From Alnus glutinosa (Eukaryota > Streptophyta > Magnoliopsida > Fagales > Betulaceae): a stretch of 64,000 bases of DNA. The notes under the pieces were generated by a model. That model saw only the letters and a program-made list of their open reading frames with translations. It was not told the origin of the DNA and did not search any database. Position 1 is the first letter of the stretch. Every line of letters begins with the position of its first letter. The stretch spans positions 4,226,001 through 4,290,000 of the forward strand of contig NC_084898.1 of the NCBI RefSeq assembly GCF_958979055.1, in the 5' to 3' direction. Of this stretch, positions 1 through 11,117 are shown one piece after another. Position numbers and translations under genes: made by a program.

Positions 1-59
1 TTGAAGTTAATGGTTTATTGGTGGTGATGTGGTGGGTTCCGGCATGGAGGAGGGTGGAG

Positions 60-210
<151 letters not shown>

Positions 211-356
211 ACCTTCAATAAGGATGGGTTGTAAAACAAAGGTTTTACAACATCCAATTATAAGTTAACAACACATAACAAGGCAAAAATTACAACAAAA
301 ATACTATAAACCTAAAAACACCAAATCCATCCCCCTCTCAGCACTCTCACTCTCTA

Positions 357-505
357 AGGAAACTACCGAGCACGTTTCCCTGGCCAATAGGCTGGAATCC
401 GGCTGGAAGGAAACTCCCGAGCACGTTTCCCCAGCCAATAGGCTGGAATCCGGCTGGAAGGAAACTCTCGAGCAAGTTTCCCCGGCCAACAAGTCAGAAT
501 CCAAC
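357..505. repeat. 51-bp minisatellite, about 3 copies
   Basis: Three consecutive units beginning AAGGAAACT and containing CGAGCACGTTTCC and GGCTGGAATCCGGCTGG repeat with a 51-bp period. The third copy is the most diverged. The minus-strand frame across it is repetitive and is not considered a gene. Confidence 0.8.
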
Positions 506-672
506 CGTTTTGGCTAGGGAGGGGCCAGATCCGGCCAAGATCCGCCTGTGGAGGGACAAGATCCCGGCCGTTCTGGACGGGGAAAGGCCAGATCCGGCTG
601 GGATCCGACCGTTCTGGCCAGGGAACGACCAGCCGACTGGGATCTGGCTGTTTTGGACAGAGAACGGGTCGC
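486..672. repeat. Degenerate minisatellite of roughly 40-48 bp
   Basis: Diverged repeats of the form GATCCGNCCGTTCTGGNCAGGGAA follow the 51-bp repeat directly. They share CCGG/GATCC words with it and may derive from the same expansion. Confidence 0.5.
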
Positions 673-924
673 CGTGACGTGGCTAGAGGATTGGTTGTCG
701 GCAAAATCCGACGAAGATTTGGCGGTGGTAGTCGGTGGAATCCGGCGGTGGGTGGCTGAACAGGTGGTGGGCTCCTTGAAAAGGAAAAATATTGGGTGCT
801 TTTTATGCATAGTATATTTTGAGTCTTTTAATGATGTGTCAACTCTTTAGTGAATGCTGTAAAACATCACTTTTACAGCACATCCTTATAGAAGGGGCTC
901 TCATATATATATAATAAAGCATGG

Positions 925-970
925 GAATGCTTGAGTGCAACCCAATGCATTGGGTTGCACTGTAGCATTC
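925..970. other. 46-bp near-perfect palindrome
   Basis: Positions 934-961 are a perfect 28-bp palindrome with no loop. After a 2-bp mismatch the arms continue (GAATGCT at 925-931 against AGCATTC at 964-970). No gene is next to it. It could be a MITE core or a deletion product. Confidence 0.75.
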
Positions 971-1846
971 ATAAGGAATAGAAAAATATAGGGTGTCTAC
1001 TGTGGGTGACTTTTTTGGTATTTTCTCTAAATTTAGGGAATGGAACCACTTGTACTCATCTGCTGTGAATGCTCTTAAAAACCAGCTCTTCTAAAACCAT
1101 AAATTTGACTATATTAACATCGTGCCCAATTTTATATATTAGCAGCTTTTGTGCCTTGTGGATACATATATATATATAATCAAGATTGCTAATAGAATTT
1201 TTAACAAACCTTGGCTCAGATCTAAGTTACGATCCCTTGATAAAGATCCAATTAAAAAGAAAGGGAAAGGGCAAAAAAATGATTTTTGATTTTTAACAAT
1301 TTTGGGAATGGAAGCTGAATTGCCTTTTGGTTCTCCCCAAAAACAACTTTCATTTTTTGAACCCATTTTTAAAGAATTCAAAAAAAATAAAAAATAAAAA
1401 ATGTTTATTTTTAGTTCTAAGAGGTTTTAAAATAAAAGATTTTTTTTTTTATTTTTTTTTAATAAATGTATCAAAACAAACAAAAAAAAGGGTCATGATA
1501 CATGATTTAGCTTCGTCTTTCGTTTGTTTCGATAAATATATCTCTCAATTCCGATTCTTTCATTTTCTATTGATTCTTTTCCGATCGAGATGTGTGGATC
1601 CATAGGTCCTTTCCTTCCTTGTTTGCAATATTCCAGGTTCGTTCAAAAGGTGTTAAGAGAATCCTCCGAGCCCAACAAATAGTTATGAACAGGTTGTTTT
1701 CTTTTTTGTGTCTACTATTTTATGTGGAATTTTTTTCAAAATTGTGGTGTGTACCAGGGATGTTTCGGAATGCTATTTTTTTTATTTGAACTTTTTTCAA
1801 AATTTTAAATACCGAGGAGATAAAAGTGTAGTTTCTTCTTCTCTTT

Positions 1847-1877
<31 letters not shown>

Positions 1878-1959
1878 GAAAAAAAGAAAAAAAGAAATCA
1901 TGTCTTTAAAAAGAAAAAGAAAAAGAAGAGTTAAGTTGAATTTGTTAGTGCAACAAGGT
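971..1959. other. Non-coding stretch with LTR-like relic
   Basis: No gene is seen. Positions 1078-1200 closely match 36,128-36,250 (shared words AACCAGCTCTTC, ACCATAAATTTG, ATATTAACATCGTGCCC). Both lie next to Copia fragments, so this is probably LTR or leader sequence of the same family. The rest is AT-rich with homopolymer runs. Confidence 0.5.
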
Positions 1960-4900
1960 ATGGTGAAGGTGTTATATGGGACAAAACCAGACGATATGGC
2001 AAACATAGATTGGAAGGAGCTTGAGGCAAAGGCGGTGGCTATTATTCAGCTTTGTCTGGGAGATTACGTGATGTATCATGTCATGGACGAAGAATCTCAT
2101 GCGGCAATTTGGTTGAAATTGGAAAGCCGATACATGTCCAGTCATTGATGAACAAGTTCAATCTGAAGCAGTGGTTGCATGGGCTGAAGATGGCGGAAGG
2201 CTCGGACTTGAGCCAACACATCAATGTGTTCAATCAGATAATGGTGATTTGAAGAGGCTTGATGTGAAGTTCGAAAACGAAGACAAGGCGTTGATGCTGT
2301 TGAATTCGCTCGCAACTTCTACCATGTATGAAAATTTGGTTACAACTCTGACATGGGGGAAAGAGTCCCTTTAGTTAGAGGACGTTATAAGAGCCCTACT
2401 GGCGTTTCATCAAAGGAAGAAAGTCAATGATAAGAGTTCTCAAGGAGAAGGGCTAATTGTGAAGGGTAACTAGGAACGTGGAAGAAGCAGGAACAAGGGG
2501 GTTCGAATGCAAGGAATTCTCGGTCAAAGTCCAAGAAGAGGAATGGCGTCAATTGCTACAAGTGCGGGAAGAAAGGGCACATGAAGCGAGATTGTCCAGA
2601 CTTGGAGGATGAGAACGAAGGTTCCTCAAGGTCTACAAACATAGTGGAGGATGATTCAGATGCTGCTAATGGTGATATGCTCTCCGTTGCTTCAACTTCA
2701 GAGCATCCTGTGGATTCTTGGCTTTTGGACTCAGCATGCTCGGTTTACACGACGTCCAATAGAGGTTGGTTTGAAACCTACAGGTCAGTTAATTCTGGTA
2801 TCGTAACTATGCCTAATGGTGCACATTGTAAAATAACCGGGATAGGAAGTACAGGATTAAAATGTTTGATGGTGTGGTTAGAACATTGTGTGATGTTAGG
2901 CATGTAACAGATGTAGAGAATAATCTAATTTCTTTGGGTACTTTAGACTCTAACGGGTTTAGTTATAAGTCTGAAGGCGGGATAATGAAAGTAGTTAAGG
3001 GTGCGATGGTAGTGATGAAGGGAGAGAATAATTCGAAGATATCTATAAACTGTTAGGTAATACAGTTGTAGATGGAGCAAATTCTGTGGAGTCTGAGTTT
3101 GATAATACTGTCTTGTGACATATGCGGTTGGGTCATATGGGTGAGCGGGGCATGTTAGAAATTCATAGGAGAAATCTATTGAAGGTGTTAAAACATGTAA
3201 ACCTGAATTTTGTAAGTTTTGTGTTTTGGGAAAACATAGCATGGTGCAATTCAAGTCAGCCACACAGAAGATAGAGGGTGTTTTGGACTACATCCATTCT
3301 GATGCTTGGGGACCAATGAGGACAGCATCACAGGGAGGGCAGGTATATTTTCTGATAATTTTTTGATGATTTTTCTAGAAAGGCTTGGGTGTACTTCATG
3401 CGGCACAAGTTAGAGACGTTTGCCAAGTTCAAATTGTGGAAAGCTAAAATGGAGAACCAGACCGGGAGAAAGATCAAGTGCCTCAGGTCAAACAATGGAA
3501 TTGAGTACACGAATGATCAGTTCAGAGACTTCTGTGAGCAGTATGGGATAAGGAGACTCTTCACAGTATGCATGACACCGTAGCAAAACGGTGTGGCGGA
3601 AAGGATGAATAGGTCGATTGTGGAGAAAGCACGATGTCTCAAGTTGAATGCTGGACTTATGAAGATTTTCTAGGCTGATGCAGTGAGTATGGCTTGCTAC
3701 TTGATAAACAAATCACTGAGGGTAACACTAGGAGGCAAGGTTGCAGAGGAGGTGTGGACAAGTAATGAGGTAAATTACTCTAGATTGAGAGTATTTGTTG
3801 TCCAGCATATGTGCACGTACCTAGTGAAGAGAGATCGAAACTTGACCTGAAGTCTAGACAGTGTATCTTTCTCGGATATGAGAAAGGGGTGAAGGGTTAC
3901 AAGTTGTGGGATCTAAAGGCACACAAGGTAGTGATCAGCAGAGACGTGGTATTTGATGAAAATTCGATGATGAAAAGTACTCAGGGTAAAGAGTAACAGG
4001 TGCTAGAAAGCAGTAGCAGTGATAAGCAGGTGGGGCAGGTGGAGCTAGAGACTTCTGTGCAAGAGAAAACTTCTCAAGGTACAGAGCCCTTTACTTCAGG
4101 TGCTGAGGACCAACAAACTATAGCCACAGATAGACCCAGGTGCATTATCAGGCTACCAGTCAGGTATGGTTTCGAAGACATGGCTTTTTATGCTCTTGTT
4201 ATTAGCAGCAGAGATCCTACTACTTTTCAAGAGGCTGTCAATAGCAAGGAGAAAAGTAGATTGGTGGTTGCTATGGTGGATGAGATGGAGTCCTTGCCCA
4301 AGAATCAAACGTGAGATTTGGTGGAGCTTCCAGAAAGGAAGAGGGCGATAGGGTGCAAGTGGGTGTTCAAGAAGAAGGAAGCAGTATCAAAAAAAGGGCG
4401 AGAAAAGTTCAAGGCTCGTTTAGTAGCAGAGGGCTACTCACAGCAGAAAAGGGTTGACTGTGAGGAAATATTTTCCCCAGTTGTTAGGCATACTTCCATC
4501 AGAGCAGTTTTGGCGTTGGTGGCACATTTTAACATGGCACTAGAGCAGATGGATGTGAAGATAGCTTTTCTCCATGGTGATTTGAAGGAGCAGATTTACA
4601 TGGAGCAGCCAAAAGGGTTCAGTCAACCTGGACAAGAGCACTTAGTCTATAAACTAAAGAAGTCACTTTATAGGCTGAAGCAGTCTCCAAGGCAGTGGTA
4701 CAAGAGGTTTGACTCCTACATGATCAAGATTGGCTACAGCAAATGTGAGTATGAATGTTGTGTGTATGTGAGGAGCCCTGATGATGTCTTATATATTTTT
4801 CTGTTACTGTATGTGGATGATATGCTTATCGCAGCTAGAAGTATGAAAGAAACCAACAAGCTGCTTTGTTGAGCAAAGAATTCAACATGAAGGATTTGGG

Positions 4901-5050
4901 CGCAGCCAAGAATATTCTTGGGATGGAGATTCACATGGATAAGGATGCCAGGAAATTGCGACTATCCCAGGCTGGTTATGTGAAAAAGGTGCTGGAGAGA
5001 TTTAGCATGGAGAATACAAAACCGATGAGTACACCTTTGGAGATTTAGTT
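1960..5050 (+). pseudogene. Copia-1 gag-pol relic (Tnt1/Tork-like)
   Basis: This is a decayed Ty1/Copia polyprotein with many stops and frameshifts. In order: gag (from about 1,960); a zinc knuckle CX2CX4HX4C at 2,554-2,595; protease (WLLDSACS, about 2,717); integrase pieces at 3,130-3,800, including a stop-interrupted QNGVAERMNR stretch near 3,583; and reverse transcriptase at 4,318-5,048 with the YVDD motif near 4,810. It stops abruptly after TPLEI at 5,048. RNase H and a recognisable 3' LTR are missing. The left flank of Copia-2 is this truncated end, and no Copia-1 sequence resumes beyond Copia-2, so Copia-1 was probably already truncated when Copia-2 arrived. It cannot encode a functional protein. 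Confidence 0.9.
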
Positions 5051-5055
5051 GGGCC

Positions 5056-5456
5056 ATATTAAGACACTTGCAGCTATTCAACAAGTTACCAAACCAAGTG
5101 CAGATATCCAGCAAGCCAACACGCACACCTCTGTCATTCACACTAGCCATGCACCAGCTCATGATGGAAATCACACATGGCAAGATTCCTCCTATGAAGG
5201 CATGCACAACTTGGACACATGTAAAGAAGGCAACGAATGCAATAATTAAGGCACAACATAGGCAAGCGGTTCTGCAAGGAAATTAGTGAATGACACATAA
5301 GGAATGACAGATGTATTTTGTATTTAATACACCCACAATCAGTGGGATTGTATTGTAATAAGTCATAAGTGCGCTATCTATATATAGGTACATTACCTAC
5401 TGTAATTTCATTAAGAAAAATCAGATCAATAAAATCACAGATTCTCTTGTTCTAAT
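5056..5456 (+). repeat. Copia-2 5' LTR
   Basis: Direct repeat of 17,077-17,477 with small differences. The primer-binding site follows it directly. Exact ends are uncertain by a few bases because the termini are not TG...CA. Confidence 0.88.
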
Positions 5457-5457
5457 T

Positions 5458-5470
5458 TGGTATCAGAGCC
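5458..5470 (+). other. Primer-binding site of Copia-2
   Basis: TGGTATCAGAGCC lies one base after the 5' LTR. It is complementary to the 3' end of initiator tRNA-Met, the usual primer of plant Copia elements. Confidence 0.93.
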
Positions 5471-5522
5471 ATCCTAAGACTCAAGTCTCTTTTTTTTTTT
5501 TTTTTTTTGATCCTACTCCACC

Positions 5523-8500
5523 ATGGCCACATCATCTACCAATTCCAGCAATGTGTCCCCTGCTGCACCACCATCACCGGCAATGTCCTACTCACCCTCC
5601 TCCATCTTCAACAACCTTTCTCACCATGTCATTGCCCAACTCACCGTGACAATTACATAACTTGACAATGGCAGATGGTAACCTATCTCAAAGCCCAGAA
5701 TGCCTACGGCTTTGTTGAAGGAACCATCCTTACACCCCCAAAAACTATCCATCCCACACCATCTACCGATTCCCTTGCAATAGTTGCTAATCTGGCTTTT
5801 CTTACCTGGCTCCAATAGGACCAAATGGTCCTCAGCATCCTAGTATCTATTATTTCCGAGAGTCTCATCTCTCAAGTCATTGGCTATTCCACCTCAAGTG
5901 AAGTCTGGAATGCCCTTGAACGTCTGTATTCTTCCCAATCTAGGGCCCGCATCATGCAGGTGCATTACCAACTGGCAACACTCAAAAAAGGGAGGCTCCT
6001 CTATATCTGAGTATTTTCAAAAATTCAAAGCACTGTCTAATACTCTTGCTACTGCCGGCCAACAACTCAATGATTTTGAGTTGGTCTCATTTTTACTTGT
6101 CGGCATGGGATCTGAATTTGATCCTTTTGTATCCTCTGTCACAACTCACGTGGACCCTATGACCATTGAAGAATTATATGGTCACCTCTTAACCCATGAG
6201 ATGCGTCTGGAACATAATTCCTCTACTGTAGATTTTATTTTTCCATCTGCTAATGTAGCCACTACTCGGCCCTTCTCTCCTAAGAACAAGGGACCTTACT
6301 GAGGCCCATCTCATTTTAGTGAATCCTCTCGTAGTGCCTCTCACAACAGAGGCTATAATTCTCACAATCGGTCCTCTGCATCTCAAGGACGTTTTGGTCA
6401 TGGCAGAGGATCTTCATCCTCTCAATCCTCCACCAGTCTGCCACCACGTCATGTTTGCCAAGTCTGCAACAAAATTGGCCATACGGCCCTTACATGTTAT
6501 CACAAGTTTGATTACTCATTTCAACATGAAAGTTCTCCTAACATGCAGGCCTTCACAACCTCTGCATGCCCACCTACCAGTGATGTCAACTAGTACTTGG
6601 ATACTGGAGCCACGAACCATGTGACAGCAGATTTAGCCAATCTCAACCTTCAAGCTGATGGCTACACTGGAACAGACCAACTGCATGTCAGCAATGGGCA
6701 AGGGCTACCTATAAGCCACACTGGTACATCCAAATTATCCTTTCCCCGTGCAACCTTTCTTTTAAAACACTTACTGCATGTCCCTAGGATTAAGAAAAAT
6801 CTCCTATCTGTTTCTCAATTCACCCGTGATAACAATGTCTATTTTGAGTTTCATCCTTTCTTCTTTTTTTATCAAGGATCGTCTCATGGGCACTACTCTT
6901 CTTCAAGGCCAGAGGAAAGATGGCATTTACACGTTCCCCACCTGTCCTCCTCCACCTCGATTAGCTTTCGTGGGTGAACGTGCCCCATTGGACCGCTGGC
7001 ATTGCAGACTCGATCACCCATCTCTCCGTGTTGTCAACCAAATTGTTCGTGCTGATCATCTTGTTGTCCTCAACAATAAAGCTTCTGTCATTTGCCCTGC
7101 CTGTCGCATGGGCAAAAGTCATGAACTCCCCTTCCATCTCTCCCCTTCTGTTTCACATTTCCCTCTCGAATTAATTTTCATAGATGTATGGGGACCTTCC
7201 CCTTTCTATTCAAATAATGGCAACTGTTATTATGTTTGTTTCATTGATGACTTTAGCAAATTCATATGGTTGTTTCCCCTTATAGCAAAATCTGAAGTTG
7301 CTTCCAAATTTTTACAATTTCAACGTCGTGTGGAAATTTCTTTGATCGTAAAATCAAATCCATCCAATCAAATTGAGGGGAGGGGAGGGGGGGTGGGGAG
7401 GGTGAATTTTGAGCACTTAATCCAATCCTCTCTAAGCATGGTATCACTCACAGAATCTCTTATCCCCATACTCACCAACAACAAGGCTCCGTGGAACGAA
7501 AGCATCGACATTTAGTTGAAACTAGTCTTTCCCTACTTGCCTTAGCCTCCATGCCACTCAAATTCTGGGATGAAGCTTTCCTCACAGCCTTTTTCCTAAT
7601 TAACCACCTCCCTTCCCCTATTACCAACCACAAACTACCTTTTGAACTCCTCTTTAATAAAGCTCCGGACTATAATTTCTTGAAAGTCTTCGGCTACGCC
7701 TGTTGGCCCCACCTCCGACCATATAACCAACACAAACTTGCCTTTCGGTCTTAACTCTGTGTTTTCCTTGGATACAGCTTCCAACATAAAGGATATTGTT
7801 GTCTCCATGTTCCCACTGGCCGGATTTACATCTCCTGAAATGTGATCTTTGATAAAGCCACATTCCCCTTCCATGAGCCACCCGTCCCTCCCTCAAACAC
7901 TGTCCAACACCCTATTCTGCTACCATCTTCACTCCCACTTTCAACTTCTCAACTTGTCATGTATCCTAGAAATCCTCCACCTGTCCCTCACTTTCCACCC
8001 GTCACTCACTCAATACCCCCTGAGCCCTCACAATCACCTAACCTTCCCATTAGCCCCCTAACCGAACCTCTTGTGCCTACAGTAGTCCCCTGCTCCAATG
8101 CCCTACAGATGGCTCCACCTACAACATCCACCTCAGCTGCTTTACCGCGTGCTACGCATTCCATGCAGGCACAATCCAAGGCTTACATACACAAACCACG
8201 CCAATTCACGGATGGCAACATTCCATATCCCCCACCGAAGGCTTTACTCATAAAACTAGATCCATCTTCTGAGGAACCAATATCCTTCACAACTGCCAAC
8301 AAATCAATGCAGTGGTGGGCTGCCATGACTTTTGAATTCAATGCTCTACTGCAGAATGGGACATGGACCCTTGTCCCCAAAGTACCACACATGAGCCTTG
8401 TTGGGTGTAAGTGGATCTACAATCTGAAACGCAAACCCGATGGCACTATCGATCGGTACAAGGCCCGGTTGGTTGGTAAAGGATTCCACCAGCAACCCGT

Positions 8501-8668
8501 CCTTGATTATGGAGATACATTTAGCCCGGTGGTTAAACCCACCACCATTCGCACAGACCTTTCTATTGCAGTTTCATCAAACTGGTGCATCCGGCAATTA
8601 GATGTTACAAATACGTTTTTACACGATTTCTTTTTGCAGGAAGCAGTTTATTTGGTGCAATCGCCAGG
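5523..8668 (+). pseudogene. Copia-2 gag, protease, integrase and start of RT
   Basis: Starts at an ATG at 5,523 (MATSSTNSS), with stops soon after in gag. The gag domain covers about 5,640-6,300. The zinc knuckle CX2CX4HX4C is near 6,451-6,495, and protease has the DTGA motif near 6,601. Integrase carries the WHCRLDHPS zinc region near 6,998 and the FIDDFSKFIWLF core near 7,239. A G-rich expansion at 7,377-7,402 disrupts the integrase core. RT begins near 8,341 (GTWTLVP) and continues to a conserved WCIRQLDVTN block, where the nested element and tandem duplication cut it. It resumes at 16,036. Frameshifts and stops rule out a product. Confidence 0.9.
7377..7402 (+). other. G-quadruplex-type G-rich tract inside Copia-2 integrase
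   Basis: Five G-runs of 3-7 bases are separated by single A or T residues. It lies where Copia integrases encode the conserved DNGGEF-type motif, so it looks like a local expansion of G-rich codons. Confidence 0.75.
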
Positions 8669-8903
8669 CTTTGTGATAAGCCTTGAATTATTCTATTCAA
8701 GCCTTGATTATGGAGATACATTTAGCCCGGTGGTTAAACCCACCACCATTCGCACAGACCTTTCTATTGCAGTTTCATCAAACTGGTGCATCCGGCAATT
8801 AGATGTTACAAATACGTTTTTACACGATTTTTTTTTTGCAGGAAGCAGTTTATTTGGTGCAATCGCCAGGCTTTGTGATAAGCCTTGAATTATTCTATTC
8901 AAG
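8501..8903 (+). repeat. 201-bp tandem duplication spanning the nested insertion junction
   Basis: Unit 1 is 8,501-8,701 and unit 2 is 8,702-8,903, differing by about one base in a T-run. Each unit contains the Copia-2 RT segment, the CTTTG target site and the first 28 bp of the nested LTR. The duplication therefore arose after the nested element inserted. The breakpoints share the microhomology CCTTGA. Confidence 0.93.
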
Positions 8904-9105
8904 ACCCCTTAATTTACATTTGTTATACCTAGTTTGTGTTGTAAATATAACGTTTTGTTGTAAATTAGTGTTTTGTCTTATTTTCAGGTCTTAATTGAAA
9001 TATAGTTCAAAACACCCGAATTAGACCTGAAAATACATCAAGGACGATTTGGTCATTTCCAGAGTTCAAAGTTGCTCCTGCCAAGTGAAGAATCGGCTAA
9101 GGCAA

Positions 9106-9240
9106 ATCGATCGATCGACTTTATAATCGATCGATCGAATCACCAGTCGAAGAAAAATCGATCGTGCGATATGCGATCGATCGAGACAGGGCAACCACGA
9201 ATGCGATCGATCGACTTTATAATCGATCGATCGAATTTGG
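9106..9240 (+). promoter_or_regulatory. GATCGATC palindrome cluster in U3
   Basis: The 33-bp block ATCGATCGATCGACTTTATAATCGATCGATCG type occurs twice (from about 9,107 and about 9,204). Between the two lie further GATCGATC words and an AATCGATCGTGCGAT variant. The same block is in the 3' LTR from about 14,397. Its location in U3 upstream of the TATA box suggests a regulatory role, but this is inference. Confidence 0.6.
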
Positions 9241-9304
9241 ATATTTTCGGAACAATCTGGAACAATGTTGACATGTCACTCTTCCTTGATATTTTAAATA
9301 TCTT

Positions 9305-9460
9305 AGATATTTGTTAGATATTTTTAGATATTTTCTAGATATTTCTAGATATTTGTTAGATATTTCTAGATATTTGTTAGATATTTTCTAGATATTTTTA
9401 GATATTTGTTAGATATTTCTAGATATTTGTTAGATATTTTCTAGATATTTTTAGATATTT
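9305..9460 (+). promoter_or_regulatory. Phased array of 15 AGATATTT units in U3
   Basis: Fifteen AGATATTT words begin every 10 or 11 bp (148 bp over 14 steps, mean 10.6), which is one helical turn. Six read AGATATTTT, the reverse complement of the plant evening element AAAATATCT. A sixteenth copy is near 9,491. The array ends about 50 bp before the TATA box. The 3' LTR has 13 units at about 14,611-14,756, so copy number has drifted since insertion. Confidence 0.8.
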
Positions 9461-9513
9461 CAGAAATATCTCTTATCTTATCTCTTTCTTAGATATTTGT
9501 AAATCTCTTTCTC

Positions 9514-9522
9514 TATATATAT
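9514..9522 (+). promoter_or_regulatory. Probable TATA box of the TR-GAG LTR
   Basis: TATATATAT follows a CT-rich stretch and precedes GAGGCATGGG. It is the only clear TATA-like site downstream of the phased array. The transcript would then start near 9,545 and include a long R-U5. Confidence 0.5.
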
Positions 9523-10742
9523 GAGGCATGGGTGAGAGAGATAGATATGCTTTCTGGACTTTATTTTCCAGAGCATCAGTAGTTTATCATGCATCTTTTG
9601 GGAGCTTCGATTGTCTCAAGTGTATCTTAGTTAATTTTAATGCTTTTCATTTCCTTTTGTAATCCGAACTTTAGAAATTAAATATAGTTGTTGTTCTTCA
9701 TTTTTTTCTTGTTTCGTTGCTGTTTTCCTTTAAATTCATGCTTAGATTAGATTCAATTCATGTCTAGCTAAATTCTATCTTAGGGTTTGATCAAAATCCT
9801 ATCCAAAACCATGTAATGTTCTTGATGTTCTTAGGATTTTCTAGATGTGTTTGATGATTGTTGAGGGCTAGAGGATATCAAAACCCATGCTAAAAGGTTT
9901 TGGTATCAAGATTTCAATCTATTTATTCATGAAAAAGAGTTAAACTTGTCTATGAGTTTTCTTAGATTTCTTGAGTAAAACCAACATTTTTAGAAATAAG
10001 AATGATGTCTTTTGCAATGGTTCTATATGACTTGATGTATGACTACCTATTAGAGTCACCTTATAGGGTATGCTAGGGAACACCGATCATTTCATGCCTT
10101 TGGTAGTATAGAATGTCTTTCCATTGTAGTTTAATCTTTATATGGAATAGATTGGTGTGAAACTAGATACCTTATCATTGTGGCCTAGTTAGGGTTTTCG
10201 TATATCTTGTATGCTTATTGGGATGTGTTTTAGAATAGTAAGCTAGGGAGCATTAGTCACTCCACACCTTTGGTAGAGTAAATGTTTTTCAATTATAGTT
10301 TAATCTTTACGTGGAGTAGATTAATGTAAAACTAGGTGCTTTATAACTACGTCTTAACGAAAGTATTTTCATGTCGAGGTCTTCGTAATGGTTGACGCCC
10401 ATTACGCGCTCATATCAAGCATGTTAGGAAGGTCCATATAGACTTTAAGCATTTCATTGGTGGAGGATTGGATAAGATCAACACCCTAAGTTTTCTCTTA
10501 GTTTGTTTTCAATTTCCGCTTTCCTTCACCTTATTGTTGTAGCTTCAATTCTACAACCCTTGCTTTTATTTTTATCTTTAAGTTAAGTTAAATACGCTCT
10601 TTAATATCTTGTTACGCAAAACAACCAATAATCTCTGTGGTTCGATCACCCTTACTACAGTACAATCGATACGTACTATTGCGAGTGGTAAAACATATTT
10701 AAATTTAAAATCCACGTAGCCGCTTGGCGTGCTACCAATTTT

Positions 10743-10759
10743 TGGCGCCGTTGCCGGGG
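10743..10759 (+). other. TR-GAG primer-binding site
   Basis: TGGCGCCGTTGCCGGGG starts 5 bp after the 5' LTR. This motif is typical of plant Athila/Tat Gypsy elements. Confidence 0.88.
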
Positions 10760-10930
10760 ATTAATGGTTGTTTATGGGATATTTAGGATTGTATTTAGTT
10801 TGATTTAGTAGATATTGTAAATTCTGTCCATAAGCTGTTTTTGGTTCTGTATAAAAACTATTTTTAGTGTTTTTGGTGTTTTAATTCGGTTCTGTCTGTT
10901 TTCTGCAGAATTCTGTTTCTGCAGAAAATT

Positions 10931-11030
10931 CGATCGATCTACTTTTTGTGACCTAAATTTTCGATCGATCAATTTTTATTTCGATCGATCTACATTTCGA
11001 TCGATCTATTTTAAAGTCGATCGATCTACT
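10931..11030 (+). repeat. Five GATCGATC repeats in the TR-GAG leader
   Basis: Five TCGATCGATC words, mostly followed by TA or TAC, lie between the primer site and the gag ATG. Each is self-complementary. The position matches where retroviral RNA dimerisation and packaging signals usually sit; a role here is inference. Confidence 0.7.
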
Positions 11031-11117
11031 TTTCGAGAACTTCAGCTGCTGCTGCACTGCCTCACTGCAGAATCGGTTAGTTTTTCTTCCTTTTTCATTT
11101 TATTTCTTTTTTGTACC

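Larger units (their letters stand above)
211..896. mobile_element. Foldback (TIR) element enclosing minisatellites
   Basis: The left end (CCTTCAATAAGGATG, from about 212) and the reverse complement of the right end (CCTTCTATAAGGATG, to about 894) match over roughly 50-60 bp with mismatches. Each arm itself contains a small hairpin (TGTAAAAC/GTTTTACA type). The interior is GC-richer than its surroundings and is made of two minisatellites. No transposase is visible and no clear target duplication was found, partly because the left flank is a microsatellite. A non-autonomous DNA transposon is the simplest reading. Confidence 0.45.
8876..10737 (+). repeat. TR-GAG 5' LTR
   Basis: TG...CA termini, 1,862 bp. 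U3 carries the GATCGATC and AGATATTT arrays and a TATATATAT box at about 9,514-9,522. It matches the 3' LTR over its full length with scattered differences and small changes in array copy number. Confidence 0.95.

Noticed and set aside
5051-5055. Perfect target duplication for Copia-2
   Set aside because: GGGCC versus AGGCC matches only 4 of 5; reported as imperfect.
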